From assembly GCA_001914695.1 (NCBI GenBank), contig MNCZ01000044.1, positions 1 to 52,705 of the forward strand: 52,705 nucleotides of DNA, read 5' to 3'. Of this stretch, positions 7,750 to 17,633 are shown piece by piece. The position numbers and the translations under genes were made by a program. Within the stretch, counting starts at the first letter, position 1, and every line of letters begins with the position of its first letter. The stretch is from Gammaproteobacteria bacterium 13_2_20CM_66_19 (lineage in GTDB: Bacteria; Pseudomonadota; Gammaproteobacteria; Steroidobacterales; Steroidobacteraceae). The notes below the pieces were generated by a model. It did no database searches, was not told where the DNA came from, and was given only the letters and a program-made list of their open reading frames with translations.

Positions 7750-8970
7750 TTGACCTCACGTCAGCCTACGCATGCGGCGCTCTGGCCGCTGCGGTTCATC
7801 AGCATCGAGGCGGTGAGCGGAGTCGTGCTGCTCGCCGCAGCGGCCCTCGCCCTCATCTGGGCGAATTCCCCCTGGTCGCAGTCCTACGAGGCGCTCTGGC
7901 AGGTCAGGCCGGGCTTGGGGGTCGCAGGGCTCATCCCGCCGCAGGACCTGCGCTTCTGGGTGAACGATGGACTCATGAGCGTTTTCTTTCTCGTGGTCGG
8001 GCTCGAGATCCGCCGCGAGATGCACCAGGGCGTGCTCTCGGATCTCAAGGTCGCCACGCTCCCGATCGTCGCCGCGGCGGGCGGTGTGGTGCTGCCCGCG
8101 CTGCTCTACCTTCTCGCCAACGGCGATCCGGCCACGCGGCGCGGCTGGGCGATACCGACAGCGACCGATATCGCCTTCGCGGTCGGGGTGCTGTCGCTCA
8201 TCGGGCGGAGCGTGCCGGCGGCGCTGCGCATGCTGCTGCTGACGCTCGCCATCATCGACGACGTCGTGGCGATTCTCGTGATCGCGTTCTACTACTCGGG
8301 CGGCGTTGCGGCGGCCGGTCTCCTCGTGATCGCGGCGGGCGTGATTGCCGTTCTCCTGCTGCAGTGGCTCGGCGTGCGAGCGGCTCTCGCCTACCTGCTG
8401 CCGGGAGCCGTGGTCTGGATCGGCATGCTGCGCGCGGGACTCCACCCGACGCTCGCGGGCGTGCTGCTGGGCCTCATGACTCCAGCCTCGAGCGAGTTCG
8501 GACGCCGGCGGGCTGCGCCGGCGCCACACCGAGCGGACTCTCCGCTCGTGAGGCTCGAGGCGAGGCTCCATCCCTGGGTGGCCTTCGCCATCATGCCGCT
8601 TTTTGCGATGGCGAATGCGGGAGTGAGCCTCACGGGGGTCATGAGCGGCGCCGCGGCCTCACGTGCGGTCGGCGGCGGCATCGTGGCGGGGCTCGTGCTC
8701 GGCAAGCCGCTCGGCATCGTGCTCGCCTCGGTCGCCGCCGTGCGCCTCAAGCTCTGCCAGCTCCCGGAGGACGTCCGCTGGCCTCAGATGGCGCTACTCG
8801 GGCTCCTGGGGGGCATCGGGTTCACGATGTCGATCTTCATCGCGAACCTCGCCTTCGAGGATTCGCGGCTCCTCGTCGCGGCCAAGCTCGCGGTGCTCGT
8901 GGCCTCAACGCTCGCCGCCGCGCTGGCGCTCGTCTTCGGACGGCTCCAGGCCGCTCGCGGACGCCGCTGA
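7750..8970 (+). CDS. nhaA: Na+/H+ antiporter NhaA
   Basis: This 406-residue inner-membrane antiporter exchanges sodium for protons, supporting pH and sodium homeostasis. About 12 hydrophobic segments are visible. Family hallmarks are FISIEAVSGVVLLAA in TM1, NDGLMSVFFLVVGLEIRRE, ATDIAFAVGVL (the position of E. coli Asp133) and AIIDDVVAI (the Asp163/Asp164 pair that binds the ion). The C-terminal GFTMSIFIANLAF is also typical. The start is TTG: no ATG or GTG precedes TM1 in frame, and the next ATG would delete the first membrane helix. Confidence 0.95.
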   Translation: MTSRQPTHAALWPLRFISIEAVSGVVLLAAAALALIWANSPWSQSYEALWQVRPGLGVAGLIPPQDLRFWVNDGLMSVFFLVVGLEIRREMHQGVLSDLKVATLPIVAAAGGVVLPALLYLLANGDPATRRGWAIPTATDIAFAVGVLSLIGRSVPAALRMLLLTLAIIDDVVAILVIAFYYSGGVAAAGLLVIAAGVIAVLLLQWLGVRAALAYLLPGAVVWIGMLRAGLHPTLAGVLLGLMTPASSEFGRRRAAPAPHRADSPLVRLEARLHPWVAFAIMPLFAMANAGVSLTGVMSGAAASRAVGGGIVAGLVLGKPLGIVLASVAAVRLKLCQLPEDVRWPQMALLGLLGGIGFTMSIFIANLAFEDSRLLVAAKLAVLVASTLAAALALVFGRLQAARGRR

Positions 8971-8997
8971 CCGCGTGCCCAGGGCGCGGACGAGTGG

Positions 8998-10473
8998 CTA
9001 GACGAGCTCGCCGACCGGTGCAGCTGCCGCCGTCGCCGCGCGCGCCGCGGCCTTGTTCCGATACAACTCCCGGTCGGCCGATGTCAGCAGCTTCTCCGCG
9101 GTGGCGCCATCGCGCGGATACACGGCGACGCCCGCGCTGACGGAGAGCCGCGGCGATTCCTCATCGGCCATGAGACGTGCGTTGATCCGCTCCACGAGCT
9201 GCCGCGCTCCCGTTTCCGAGGTCTCCGGGAGGATGATCGCGAACTCATCGCCGCCGAAACGCGCCGCGGTGTCGGTGACGCGGCACGAGGCCCGCAGGCA
9301 CTCGGCGACGCGACACAGCGCCCGGTTACCGACCAGGTGCCCGTAGTGGTCGTTGATCTGCTTCAGGCGGTCCATGTCGAGCAGTGCCGTGCTGAACCCC
9401 CGCCCCGCACCCGCGCGCTGCGCCCGTCTGATCTCGGCTTCGAGGCTGCTCATCATGCAACGATAGTTGGCGAGCCCGGTCAGCTCATCCTTCACCGCCT
9501 GCCGGCGCAGGCGCTCCTGCGCCTCACGGTACTGCCAGACGACTGCGGCGGCGGCCAACATGGTCACCGCCTGTACCGCGAGGAACCCGTGCAGCAGCAG
9601 CAGCGACACATTGGTCGGGCCCCGGGCGAAGGGGCCTAGGCCGCGCAGCGTGCCGACAATCGCGATGAAGGCGAGCACCAGCACGCACGTGGCCACGGCG
9701 CGGCGTCCGAGGCGGAACGCCGCCCAGAAGAGGAACGGCGCGCACAGGAACTGCACCGGAAGACGCCCGTCCCCGGGCAACGGAACCAACCCGTCGAATA
9801 CGACCAGCGCCACCAGCGACAGCCCGATGACCAGCGTGGCGGCCTCGAGCAGCCGGCGCCTGTGCCATGGCGGGCGCGGCGCCGTGCTCCACAGAATCAA
9901 CACCGGCGCCACGATCAGGTCGCCCGCCGCATCCCCCAGCCACCAGGTGAGCCAGATATTTCCGTAGTCCTTCCATGGGGCGAACCCGCCGAGGGCAAGG
10001 CTCGTCAGACCAACGGTGGGGCTCACCGTGGTGCTGAGACCCACCGCCAGACCTGTGAACATCACAATGTCGCTCGGCCGGATGAAGAACTTGCGGCCGT
10101 GCGCGTACCGATTCACCAGCATCGCGCCCAGGAGCCCCTCGAGCGTGTTGCCGACGCCGACGCAGAGCGAGGTGGCGAGCGAGCCGTACGTGGTCAGGTT
10201 GGCGAGAAGCGCGCCGAGGAAGATCGCAGGCCACATCTCCAGCCCCAGGACGAGGAAGGCGGCGAGCGCGATGCCCGCAGGCGGCCAGATGGCGCTCGCG
10301 CTCGGGTGCACGAGCGCGAACCCGAGGCCCAGTTTGGCGGCGGCGAAGTAGACGCCCGCCAGGGCCGCGAGGGTCAGCCATTCCGTCGATGTCGGGAATT
10401 TCGGCAGCGCGAATTCCCGGTGCGCCCGCTTAAAGGGCCCTCGCGGGGCCTCCTCGTCCACTGAGATACGCAT
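8998..10473 (-). CDS. MASE1-GGDEF diguanylate cyclase
   Basis: This 491-residue membrane protein has an N-terminal MASE1 sensor of about 8-10 helices (from LTLAALAGVYFAAAKLGLGF to about residue 310). A GGDEF domain follows with RFGGDEFAIILPE (GGDEF at 407-411) and SAGVAVYP. RVTD at 398-401, five residues before GGDEF, is an intact I-site, so product inhibition by c-di-GMP is expected. There is no EAL domain, so it makes c-di-GMP from two GTP. I chose the ATG at 10473; an in-frame GTG at 10533 would add 20 residues unlike MASE1. The MASE1 ligand is unknown. Confidence 0.93.
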   Translation of the reverse strand: MRISVDEEAPRGPFKRAHREFALPKFPTSTEWLTLAALAGVYFAAAKLGLGFALVHPSASAIWPPAGIALAAFLVLGLEMWPAIFLGALLANLTTYGSLATSLCVGVGNTLEGLLGAMLVNRYAHGRKFFIRPSDIVMFTGLAVGLSTTVSPTVGLTSLALGGFAPWKDYGNIWLTWWLGDAAGDLIVAPVLILWSTAPRPPWHRRRLLEAATLVIGLSLVALVVFDGLVPLPGDGRLPVQFLCAPFLFWAAFRLGRRAVATCVLVLAFIAIVGTLRGLGPFARGPTNVSLLLLHGFLAVQAVTMLAAAAVVWQYREAQERLRRQAVKDELTGLANYRCMMSSLEAEIRRAQRAGAGRGFSTALLDMDRLKQINDHYGHLVGNRALCRVAECLRASCRVTDTAARFGGDEFAIILPETSETGARQLVERINARLMADEESPRLSVSAGVAVYPRDGATAEKLLTSADRELYRNKAAARAATAAAAPVGELV

Positions 10474-10566
10474 CCGGTTCAAGCGGAGCCCGAGAATAAG
10501 AGCGCACCCCCCCTGGGTCAACGAGCGTTCCACTTAATCTGGCCGCCCGGCTGTCACCAAGGGGGG

Positions 10567-10607
10567 CCGTCTCGGCATCGACCGGGACCGGCCCGATGTC
10601 GAGACGG
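10567..10607 (-). terminator. Long stem-loop directly after the DmpA-like gene
   Basis: CCGTCTCGGCATCG (10567-10580) pairs with CGATGTCGAGACGG (10594-10607), 13 of 14 bases, around a 13-nt GC-rich loop. It begins immediately after the stop codon of the minus-strand peptidase gene (10608-10610). There is no clear U-tract on the minus strand, so a classical Rho-independent terminator is not certain. An RNA-stabilising 3' hairpin is also possible. Confidence 0.5.
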
Positions 10608-11822
10608 TCAGTGCGCCAGGCGGTTGTACCGCGCCAGTACAGCTCGCAGCTGCTCGTGCGGAAGCGCCCGGACATGATGGCCGTCGATGCCCGTCATGTC
10701 CTCCGCGGCCACCATGGCGTTAACGACGGCTTCCTCGGTGGCCTGCACGGTCGCGGCGAAGAGCGGATCCATGGAGTCGTTCGGCACCATCCTGAGGTCG
10801 ACCACGTGGCCGACGTCGCTCGCCGCGGCGTTCGCGGTCGAGAAAGCAATGAAGATGTCGCCGGAGCCGTTGCCGGCAATGCTGCCGGTCCGCCCGATGC
10901 CGAGCGACACGCGCCGCGCGATGCGCTTCAGCTGGTGCGGCAGGAGCGGCGCATTGGTGGCCACGACCACGATGATCGAGCCGCGCTCGCTGGCTTCGGA
11001 CGGCAGGAAGGCGTAAGGGTCCTCGGACTCGATCTCCCGGCCGACCGGAATACCCGCGATCCTGAGGTTCTGACGCCGACCGTAGTTGCATTGCACGAGC
11101 ACCCCGACGAGGTAGCCACCGTCCTTCTCCGCGACCTTGCGGGAAGAAGTCCCGATGCCGCCCTTGAAGCCGTTGCAGATCATGCCGGTGCCGCCGCCGA
11201 CCGAGCCTTCCTCCACCACTCCGGAGTGCGCGCTGTCGAGCGCGCGCAGCGCATGCTCCGGCCTCACGTGAAATCCGTTGATGTCGTTGAGCCAGCCGTC
11301 CCAGGTCTCGGCGACGACCGGCAGCGACCACCAGGCGCCGGTGGCGTCCGCCGCGCCGTGCGCCACGCGCCAGGCGATGACCGCATCGCGCACCACACCG
11401 ACGCTGTGGGTGTTGGTGATCATCACCGGTCCCTCGAGGAAGCCGGATTCCTCCACCCACGTGGTGCCGGTCATCTCGCCGTTGCCGTTCTGAGAGTGCC
11501 AGCCGGCGAAAGAGAAGCGCTGCATGGAGGCAAATCCACGCGGCAGCACGGCCGTCACACCGGTGCGGACCGGTCCCTTGCCGACGACGAGCTTGCCGCT
11601 GCCCGCGACGAGAGTCGTATGACCGACGAGCACGCCGTCGACATCGGTGATCGCATTGAGCGGCCCCGGCGTGCCGTCGAAGGGCACGCCGAGGTCACGG
11701 GCGCGCGGACGCGGCTTCGCAGCGGCCGCAGCCGGATCCGCCGCGGTCGCGCTCGCCGCTGATAGCGCGAGCGCAAGGAGGGCGGTGATGGCGACGGGCC
11801 GACGCAGCATGAGGCAGCGCAT
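10608..11822 (-). CDS. DmpA/BapA-type self-processing aminopeptidase (family S58), exported
   Basis: This 404-residue precursor has a signal peptide (about 1-28, ending ASATA). DmpA-family enzymes are Ntn-like hydrolases that cleave themselves before a serine, which becomes the N-terminal nucleophile of the beta chain; they remove N-terminal D- or beta-amino acids from peptides. Family blocks present are NAITDVDGVLVGHTT, MITNTHSVG, GSVGGGTGMICNGFKGG and VGVLVQCNYG. The likely cut is Gly281-Ser282 in ERGSIIVVVATNAPLLP. After signal removal this is near residue 254, close to Ser250 of DmpA. Specificity cannot be read. It is monocistronic, followed by a hairpin. Confidence 0.9.
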   Translation of the reverse strand: MRCLMLRRPVAITALLALALSAASATAADPAAAAAKPRPRARDLGVPFDGTPGPLNAITDVDGVLVGHTTLVAGSGKLVVGKGPVRTGVTAVLPRGFASMQRFSFAGWHSQNGNGEMTGTTWVEESGFLEGPVMITNTHSVGVVRDAVIAWRVAHGAADATGAWWSLPVVAETWDGWLNDINGFHVRPEHALRALDSAHSGVVEEGSVGGGTGMICNGFKGGIGTSSRKVAEKDGGYLVGVLVQCNYGRRQNLRIAGIPVGREIESEDPYAFLPSEASERGSIIVVVATNAPLLPHQLKRIARRVSLGIGRTGSIAGNGSGDIFIAFSTANAAASDVGHVVDLRMVPNDSMDPLFAATVQATEEAVVNAMVAAEDMTGIDGHHVRALPHEQLRAVLARYNRLAH

Positions 11823-11957
11823 CGCATCATGAAGGCGGTCGGAGATGCAACTTTTTCCTCCGCCTCATCTGGAGTACTCTCGAGTCGGGGAGCTTCGGCG
11901 GCTCGCTCTTTGCCACGCCGGACGTCATAACAACCAACTCACCGGGAGGGGCAGCTC

Positions 11958-12515
11958 ATGGAGACCATCAAAGGACATCTGGCGTCCATCCTCGCGCGTC
12001 GCTGGTGGCTGCTGCTTCTGCGCGGCCTGATTGCGATCGCATTCGGAGTCGTGAGCTGGGTCCAGCCCGGCATCTCGCTCGCCTCGCTGGTGCTGCTCTT
12101 TGGCGCTTACTCGCTCGTGGATGGAGTGCTCAACGCCTGGGCGGCCCTCGAGGGGAGGCGTGAGCACGAGCACTGGTGGGTGCTGTTCCTCGAGGGATTG
12201 CTCGGAATCGGCGTCGGCGTGCTGACCTTCCTGGCTCCGGCGATCACCGCACTCGCACTCCTCTTCTATATTGCGGTCTGGGCAATCGCCACGGGAGTTC
12301 TCGAGATTGTGGCGGCGATCCGCCTGCGCAAGGAGATCGAAAATGAGTGGATGCTGATCATCGCGGGCCTGGCCTCCGTGGTGTTCGGCACTCTGCTCAT
12401 GGCGCAGCCGGCAGCGGGTGCGCTCGCCCTGCTCTGGCTGATCGCGTCCTACGCCATTTTCTTCGGCGTGCTGCTCGTGGTCCTCGCGTTCAGGGTGCGC
12501 AGCTTCGCGGCCTGA
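11958..12515 (+). CDS. HdeD-family (DUF308) membrane protein
   Basis: This 185-residue protein has six predicted membrane helices in three pairs, the layout of HdeD/DUF308 proteins. Recognisable stretches are WWLLLLRGLIAIAFGVVSW, LVLLFGAYSLVDGVLNAWAA and IAVWAIATGVLEIVAAIRLR. E. coli HdeD is linked to acid resistance at high cell density, but the family has no defined activity. The ATG follows GGGAGGGGCAGCTC, a strong ribosome site. It stands alone between the divergent peptidase gene and the phosphoesterase gene. Confidence 0.88.
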   Translation: METIKGHLASILARRWWLLLLRGLIAIAFGVVSWVQPGISLASLVLLFGAYSLVDGVLNAWAALEGRREHEHWWVLFLEGLLGIGVGVLTFLAPAITALALLFYIAVWAIATGVLEIVAAIRLRKEIENEWMLIIAGLASVVFGTLLMAQPAAGALALLWLIASYAIFFGVLLVVLAFRVRSFAA

Positions 12516-12736
12516 AGGCAAGGCTGACGCTCGTTCGGATCGGCGGTGGGTGCGCGCTATGCCTGCGGCCAAGTAGTTGACCCAACTTAGAATTTTCCCG
12601 GACGCGGCGTCCTGTCATCGGCCCGCCTTAGGCTCGTCGAGGGCTCGTGCCCGCTCGCGGGCCTCGCACCCGCAAAGCCTGGCGTGCGATCTTTGAGGTC
12701 GACTTCAAATGGGCCGAAGGACCCGAGGGCCGCGCG

Positions 12737-13738
12737 ATGGATCGGGCAGCATCAAGGCTGGTCTCCTTATTTTTGGGCATGTTGCTGCTCGCGACGCAGG
12801 GAAGCGCGGGCGCCGCATCGGGCGATGAGCCGCCCCGATTCGAGGTGGCGGCACCGGTGACCGGGGCTCCCCTCACCTTCGTCGTCTACGGCGACACGCG
12901 CTTCAGCCGGCGCGAGCAGGTCGTGAACGCGCCCGCGCGGCGCGCACTCGTCAGGCGGATCGCGCGCGAGAACCCGGCCGCGATCCTGATCGGCGGGGAC
13001 CTCGTTTACGAAGGCACCGATCCGGACGACTACGCGACCTACGAGAGCGAGACCCTCGAGTGGGCGAAGCAGAAGATCCCGGTGTTTCCCGCGCTCGGCA
13101 ATCACGAGTTCACGGGATGCACCCGCGGCGAGGCAGCCCCGTGCCTCGAGAACTGGTGGAAAGCGTTCGGCGCATTGGCCTTGCGGCCGTACCGGTGGTA
13201 CTCGGTGAGCCTCGGCCCCACGCTCCTCGCGTTGATTCTGGATTCGGACTCGCCGCTCAGGCCGGGCAGCGAACAGCGGGAGTGGCTCGAGCGGCAACTC
13301 ACCCATGCCGACCCGCGCGTCAGGTTCATATTGATTGCGTTGCACTATCCTCCGGTCAGGGACCCTTTCTATCCGAGGATGAAGGATGAGAGGGAGATCG
13401 AGCGGTACCTCTCGAAGCACGCCGCGACGCTGCGCCCCCAGGTCGTCGTCGTCGGCAGTCACGTCCACAACTACGAGCGCTACTTCCGGGACGGCGTCAC
13501 TTACCTCGTGAGCGGCGGCGGGGGCGCGCAGCCCGTGCCGGCCGCGCGCATGTTCGGAGAGCTCTCGAAGCTGACCACCTCGGTGAACTTCCACTATCTG
13601 CGCTTCACTCTCGAGGCTGATCGACTGACCGGAACCATGGTCCGCTTCGATGCCGAGGATCGAAGCGGGAACCCCTGGAGCGAACCGGATCGCTTCGAGA
13701 TCCGAGCCAGGAGCTCCGCGCCGGCCGCGTCGAGGTGA
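12737..13738 (+). CDS. Exported calcineurin-like metallophosphoesterase
   Basis: This 333-residue protein has a signal peptide (about 1-26, ending QGSAGA). The binuclear metal-site motifs are in order: GDTRF (Asp53), GGDLVYEG (from 86), GNHE (121-124), ALHYPP, and GSHVHNYER near the C-terminus. This arrangement resembles the purple acid phosphatase-like branch, although the tyrosine ligand of true purple enzymes cannot be confirmed. It probably hydrolyses phosphoesters in the periplasm. The ATG at 12737 places the signal peptide correctly. It converges with the CHAT gene, leaving one base between the two stop codons. Confidence 0.88.
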   Translation: MDRAASRLVSLFLGMLLLATQGSAGAASGDEPPRFEVAAPVTGAPLTFVVYGDTRFSRREQVVNAPARRALVRRIARENPAAILIGGDLVYEGTDPDDYATYESETLEWAKQKIPVFPALGNHEFTGCTRGEAAPCLENWWKAFGALALRPYRWYSVSLGPTLLALILDSDSPLRPGSEQREWLERQLTHADPRVRFILIALHYPPVRDPFYPRMKDEREIERYLSKHAATLRPQVVVVGSHVHNYERYFRDGVTYLVSGGGGAQPVPAARMFGELSKLTTSVNFHYLRFTLEADRLTGTMVRFDAEDRSGNPWSEPDRFEIRARSSAPAASR

Positions 13739-13739
13739 C

Positions 13740-16700
13740 TCAATCCGCCAGGCGCCGCCACTTCCCGTGTGGATCACTGACCCAGGATCCGGTGTCTTTG
13801 AGCTCGCCCTTCTCGTCGTAGCGATTCAGCAGCAGCACGGGCGCTCCGCGCTCGCGGGACAGGGGGAGCGACATCTCGGCGGTGAACAACAGCCAGGTCT
13901 TGTAGCTGCTGGCCCGGCACACCCAGACGCGCCCCTGCTGCGAGGCCTCAGCCACGGCCTTCTGCAGCGGTAACGGCAGTGCGGCAGGGTCGCGAATCTG
14001 ATAGGAGTCCTTCGGCGAGAGCTGCCGGTCCGAGATGAGACCGTCCAGCAGCCTCTCTACCCGAGCAGGCGCCTGAATGGCGCGCAACCGCCGTGTCTCC
14101 AACTCCGCTCCCTCGTGTGCCGTTGCAGGTCCCCGACTCGCTACGCCGCGGGCCGGTGGCCCCGGCCCGAGCGCGACGACCGACACCTGGTAAGCGGCCC
14201 AAAGCGCCGGATCCGCCGCCCCGCTCGACACCACCGATCGCATGGCCGCGCCAAGCGCCGCCGCCGGGCTCATGGAGTCCCGCAGCAGGTGTCGATAGAA
14301 CTCTGTCATGAGACGCGCGCCAATCTCATCGGAGACCGGCCAAAGCGAGGCCACGACCGCTCGCGCACCGCGGGCGAGCATCGTGGAGCCGATGCCGAGC
14401 AGGCCTTCGCTCGGCACCTGCTTGCCGAGGGCCGTGTCGCACGCGCTCAACACTGCGACGTCCGCCGCGAGTGACTCGAGCGACAGGTCGGCCACGCGCA
14501 CCGCACCGTCCACGACCCTTCCGCTGCTGTCGTAGGAGCTGAGAATCAGGGCGGATAACTGCGGAACCTGCGCATCCACGATCCCGTGGGTCGCAATGTG
14601 GATGAATCGGTACGCTGACCAGTCGAGCGACAGGAGCCGGTCGCGCGTGGCGTCGAGTCCGATGAGCCGATCCACATCCGCAGGCGGGAACTGCGCCGAG
14701 ATCTGCGCGGCCTCCTGAGCCGTGAAGGGGAGACGCTGGTACTGGCCACGATCTGGATCCAGCGAGTGCCTGGCTGGGGGCTGTGAGGTGGCGGACGTTC
14801 TCATGACCACCGCGAGCCGCGGGTCGTCCGGCTGGTACACGGGATCGGCCACGAGCAACAGTGCCCGGCGGGCGCGCGACCTGACCCGCGCCCCGCTGGT
14901 ATCGAGCATCCACGCGGCGGGCGCGAGGGCGACATCGTGACGCGTCGCAACAAACGAGTCTGCTTTCGGGTCCGGCATCGCGAGTGCCGCAAACGGAACG
15001 TAGTCGAGGGCCCCGTCCGGAATGACGACCCATTGCCGCGCGCCCGACAGCCACGGCTCAATCGGCCGAATGATCATCTCGTACAGGGCCTGAGCGTCGT
15101 GCAGTCGACGCTCGAGGGGGACGTCGACGAGGCGCGTCAGCGAATGGTGGAAAGCGACGGCCTGGTCCGCAACGGCCACGGGTGAGGGCAAGCGCGTCCA
15201 GTGAATTGCCCTCGGCAACACCACCCACGCGTAGGCGGATTCGGACCCGAGCCAATAGGACACGAGCGCCGTATCAGCGGGAAGAGACGGCAGACTCGCT
15301 CGTCCGGTGCCCGCCCGGCGGGCGGTCCCGGCGGACACGGCCCGGCTTGCGATCACGGTATTCACCGCGTCCGCCTGACGCTCGAGCTCCGCAATGTCAC
15401 TCATCAAGTGCCTGGCGTGCGGGTCATCGGAGCCGGAGCGGTCGACCCGGGCGTCGAGAGCAAACTGACGGGCGGCAAGCGCCCGATAGAGCGCTTCGCG
15501 GCGCTGAAACTCGGAGGCGAGTGCCCGCCGAACGGCGGGGGCGTACTTCTGCGCCGCGACGTCGCCCAAGGACTGGGCGCGTGAGGCATCGGCGCTCACG
15601 AACGCGGCGGCGGCGATGGCGTCGGCCTCTTTATCCCGGCCGGCCGCGAGCGCCCGCTCGTAGCGCTCGCGGAGCAACTCCAGCTCGAGGTCGTAGGCGG
15701 GCCGCAGCGGGGCTTGCAGTTGTGCGCGCAGCTCGGGATTCGCGCTCTGCAGGCGGACCGCATCCGAGTGTCCCAGGGCGCCCTCGACCGCCGCGAGCGC
15801 CGCGTGAGGTCGCCCGATCATCCGCAGGGCGCGGGCCTGCTCGAGGTCCGCCTCAAACTCCTCCAGGACACCGCCGAGCCTGTGAAGAGGCGGCCGCGCG
15901 GCCGCCAGGTCCGCGAGCGCCTCGCGCGGCCGGCCCATCTCACGCAGCAGCACCGCGCGTTGCAGCAGGGCTTCCGCGCGAATGAGCGAATCGGCTTTGG
16001 CGCGCGTCGAGATGACTTCATCGAGCTGCGCCCTGGCCTCCGTGAGGCGGCCGGCGGCGGCCGTGTGGGCGGCCAGCTGAACTTTGATGCGCGCGGCCGC
16101 TGACGGCGCGACAGCGAGGCGGAGCGCCTCCCGATCGAAGGCGATGGCGCTCTCCACCCTCCCCTGTTCCGCATCGATGTTCGCGAGCGCCCGCAGAGTG
16201 GCCATGCGTCCGCGGCCGTCGAGCGCCACGGTGCGGATCGAGAGCGAGCGGTCGAGAAACTCGCGCGCGCGAACCCGGTCGCCGAGCGCGTAGTAGTTCA
16301 CGCCGATTCCATAGAGACTCTGCCCTTCATCCCTCTGGGCTTGAACCTCCTGCGCGAACGCCAGCGCGCGATCGAACAGACGCAGCGACGTATCGAAACG
16401 ACCGACGGCGTAGTTTGCCAGCGCCGTGTTATTGACCACGGCGAGGTACAGTTTGGGATAGGGCTGTTCGGGGATATCCTTGCGCGCCCGATCGAACCGG
16501 CGCAGCGCCTCCGGCAGACGCCCGAGGCCCCACAGGCACAGCGCCTGGTTCTGCCACGCCAGGGCACGGCGGAGCGTCTCGTCGATCGCTTCGAACAATT
16601 GACTTGCGCTCTGCGAAGCGGTCACACATTGCGGGTAGCGACCCTCATGGAGATAAGTCAGCGCAATGTTCGTCAGTTGCAACCCCGCGTCATACCGCTC

Positions 16701-17552
16701 GCCCCGCTGCAAGTGGAAGCGGCTCAAGCGCTGTAGCAGCCTTCGTGCGCGGGCCCGAAGCTCGGTCGAATCCACGCCGTACCCGGGCACGGGTCGTCCG
16801 GCGGGGGCAGCCGATCCGAGCTCGATCCAGGCTGCGGCAGCGAGTGCCTCGGCACGCGCCTGCCGGTAGGAATCGCCGGGCCCGAGCGCCTCTGACGCCG
16901 CCTCGGCCCACTCGGCAGCCTTCGCCCAGTCCTGCAGGTCGAAATACTCGACCCCCGCGAGGGCCAACGCCGTCTCACCCCGTAGCGGCCGATCCGCCGG
17001 CGCGGTGAGTGCGCTCACGGCGGCCGCATATCCTTCAGCTGCCCGCAGGAAAGCGGCGCGCGCGTCGCCAGGGGTTGGCGAGCCTGAATGGCCCCTCGAA
17101 ATCTCCTCTCCTGCCGCGTAATCGGCATCGGCCGCGGCGAGTGCCTTCACGATCGCGATGCAGTCAGGTCGCGTCCCGAGCGCCGCGAGATCGAACACGC
17201 GCACGGTCGCCGTCCCGGCGGCGCCCGCGTGCTCCTTCCCGGTCACGCGAACGACGAGCGAGGGTGGATCCGGCGCTGTCACGACGGCGCGTCGACTCCC
17301 CGTCCGCCGCTCCGGGTGGTCGGCGCGGGCAATGACCTGGTTCCTCGAGTCGAGAATCTCGACGAGCGCGTCGTTGTCGCGCTCGTCGACCTCGATCAGG
17401 TACGCGTGGCCCGGCGCGATGGCGACCCGTGCGGCCGCCGGCTCCGTGCCTGCGGTCTTCAGCGGGCCTTCGGCGAGCGCTGGAGCTCCGAGTGCCGCAG
17501 TGCACGACATGCTCGCCGCAGCCCGTGGCGTGGCCCACCCTGCCAGAACCAT
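13740..17552 (-). CDS. Exported TPR-CHAT protease-like protein (1270 aa)
   Basis: An N-terminal signal-like segment leads into a beta-sandwich of about 100 residues (AYLIEVDERDNDALVEILD), which resembles PPC domains. Many TPR helices follow (about residues 150-700) and then a C-terminal CHAT domain. CHAT is the caspase/separase fold. The catalytic pair is visible as His989 in IHIATHG and Cys1038 in LSACDTALG, with WVVIPDGALDYVPFAAL upstream. About 145 extra residues follow the CHAT core (ends DPHGKWRRLAD). The first in-frame ATG is at 17552; hydrophobic residues just upstream (RPAWLLLTA) suggest a non-ATG start, perhaps CTG at 17564. It is divergent from an ECF sigma/anti-sigma pair. Confidence 0.88.
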   Translation of the reverse strand: MVLAGWATPRAAASMSCTAALGAPALAEGPLKTAGTEPAAARVAIAPGHAYLIEVDERDNDALVEILDSRNQVIARADHPERRTGSRRAVVTAPDPPSLVVRVTGKEHAGAAGTATVRVFDLAALGTRPDCIAIVKALAAADADYAAGEEISRGHSGSPTPGDARAAFLRAAEGYAAAVSALTAPADRPLRGETALALAGVEYFDLQDWAKAAEWAEAASEALGPGDSYRQARAEALAAAAWIELGSAAPAGRPVPGYGVDSTELRARARRLLQRLSRFHLQRGERYDAGLQLTNIALTYLHEGRYPQCVTASQSASQLFEAIDETLRRALAWQNQALCLWGLGRLPEALRRFDRARKDIPEQPYPKLYLAVVNNTALANYAVGRFDTSLRLFDRALAFAQEVQAQRDEGQSLYGIGVNYYALGDRVRAREFLDRSLSIRTVALDGRGRMATLRALANIDAEQGRVESAIAFDREALRLAVAPSAAARIKVQLAAHTAAAGRLTEARAQLDEVISTRAKADSLIRAEALLQRAVLLREMGRPREALADLAAARPPLHRLGGVLEEFEADLEQARALRMIGRPHAALAAVEGALGHSDAVRLQSANPELRAQLQAPLRPAYDLELELLRERYERALAAGRDKEADAIAAAAFVSADASRAQSLGDVAAQKYAPAVRRALASEFQRREALYRALAARQFALDARVDRSGSDDPHARHLMSDIAELERQADAVNTVIASRAVSAGTARRAGTGRASLPSLPADTALVSYWLGSESAYAWVVLPRAIHWTRLPSPVAVADQAVAFHHSLTRLVDVPLERRLHDAQALYEMIIRPIEPWLSGARQWVVIPDGALDYVPFAALAMPDPKADSFVATRHDVALAPAAWMLDTSGARVRSRARRALLLVADPVYQPDDPRLAVVMRTSATSQPPARHSLDPDRGQYQRLPFTAQEAAQISAQFPPADVDRLIGLDATRDRLLSLDWSAYRFIHIATHGIVDAQVPQLSALILSSYDSSGRVVDGAVRVADLSLESLAADVAVLSACDTALGKQVPSEGLLGIGSTMLARGARAVVASLWPVSDEIGARLMTEFYRHLLRDSMSPAAALGAAMRSVVSSGAADPALWAAYQVSVVALGPGPPARGVASRGPATAHEGAELETRRLRAIQAPARVERLLDGLISDRQLSPKDSYQIRDPAALPLPLQKAVAEASQQGRVWVCRASSYKTWLLFTAEMSLPLSRERGAPVLLLNRYDEKGELKDTGSWVSDPHGKWRRLAD

Positions 17553-17633
17553 CGCTGTTAGAAGCAGCCAGGCGGGGCGTCGACGGTGCGTCCGCGGCTG
17601 CCTTGTCTCGCGCCTGCGGCTTATACTGCGCTC

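Noticed and set aside
10567-10607. Confident Rho-independent terminator
   Set aside because: Stem is long and well placed but no U-tract follows on the minus strand, so it is reported only as a stem-loop.
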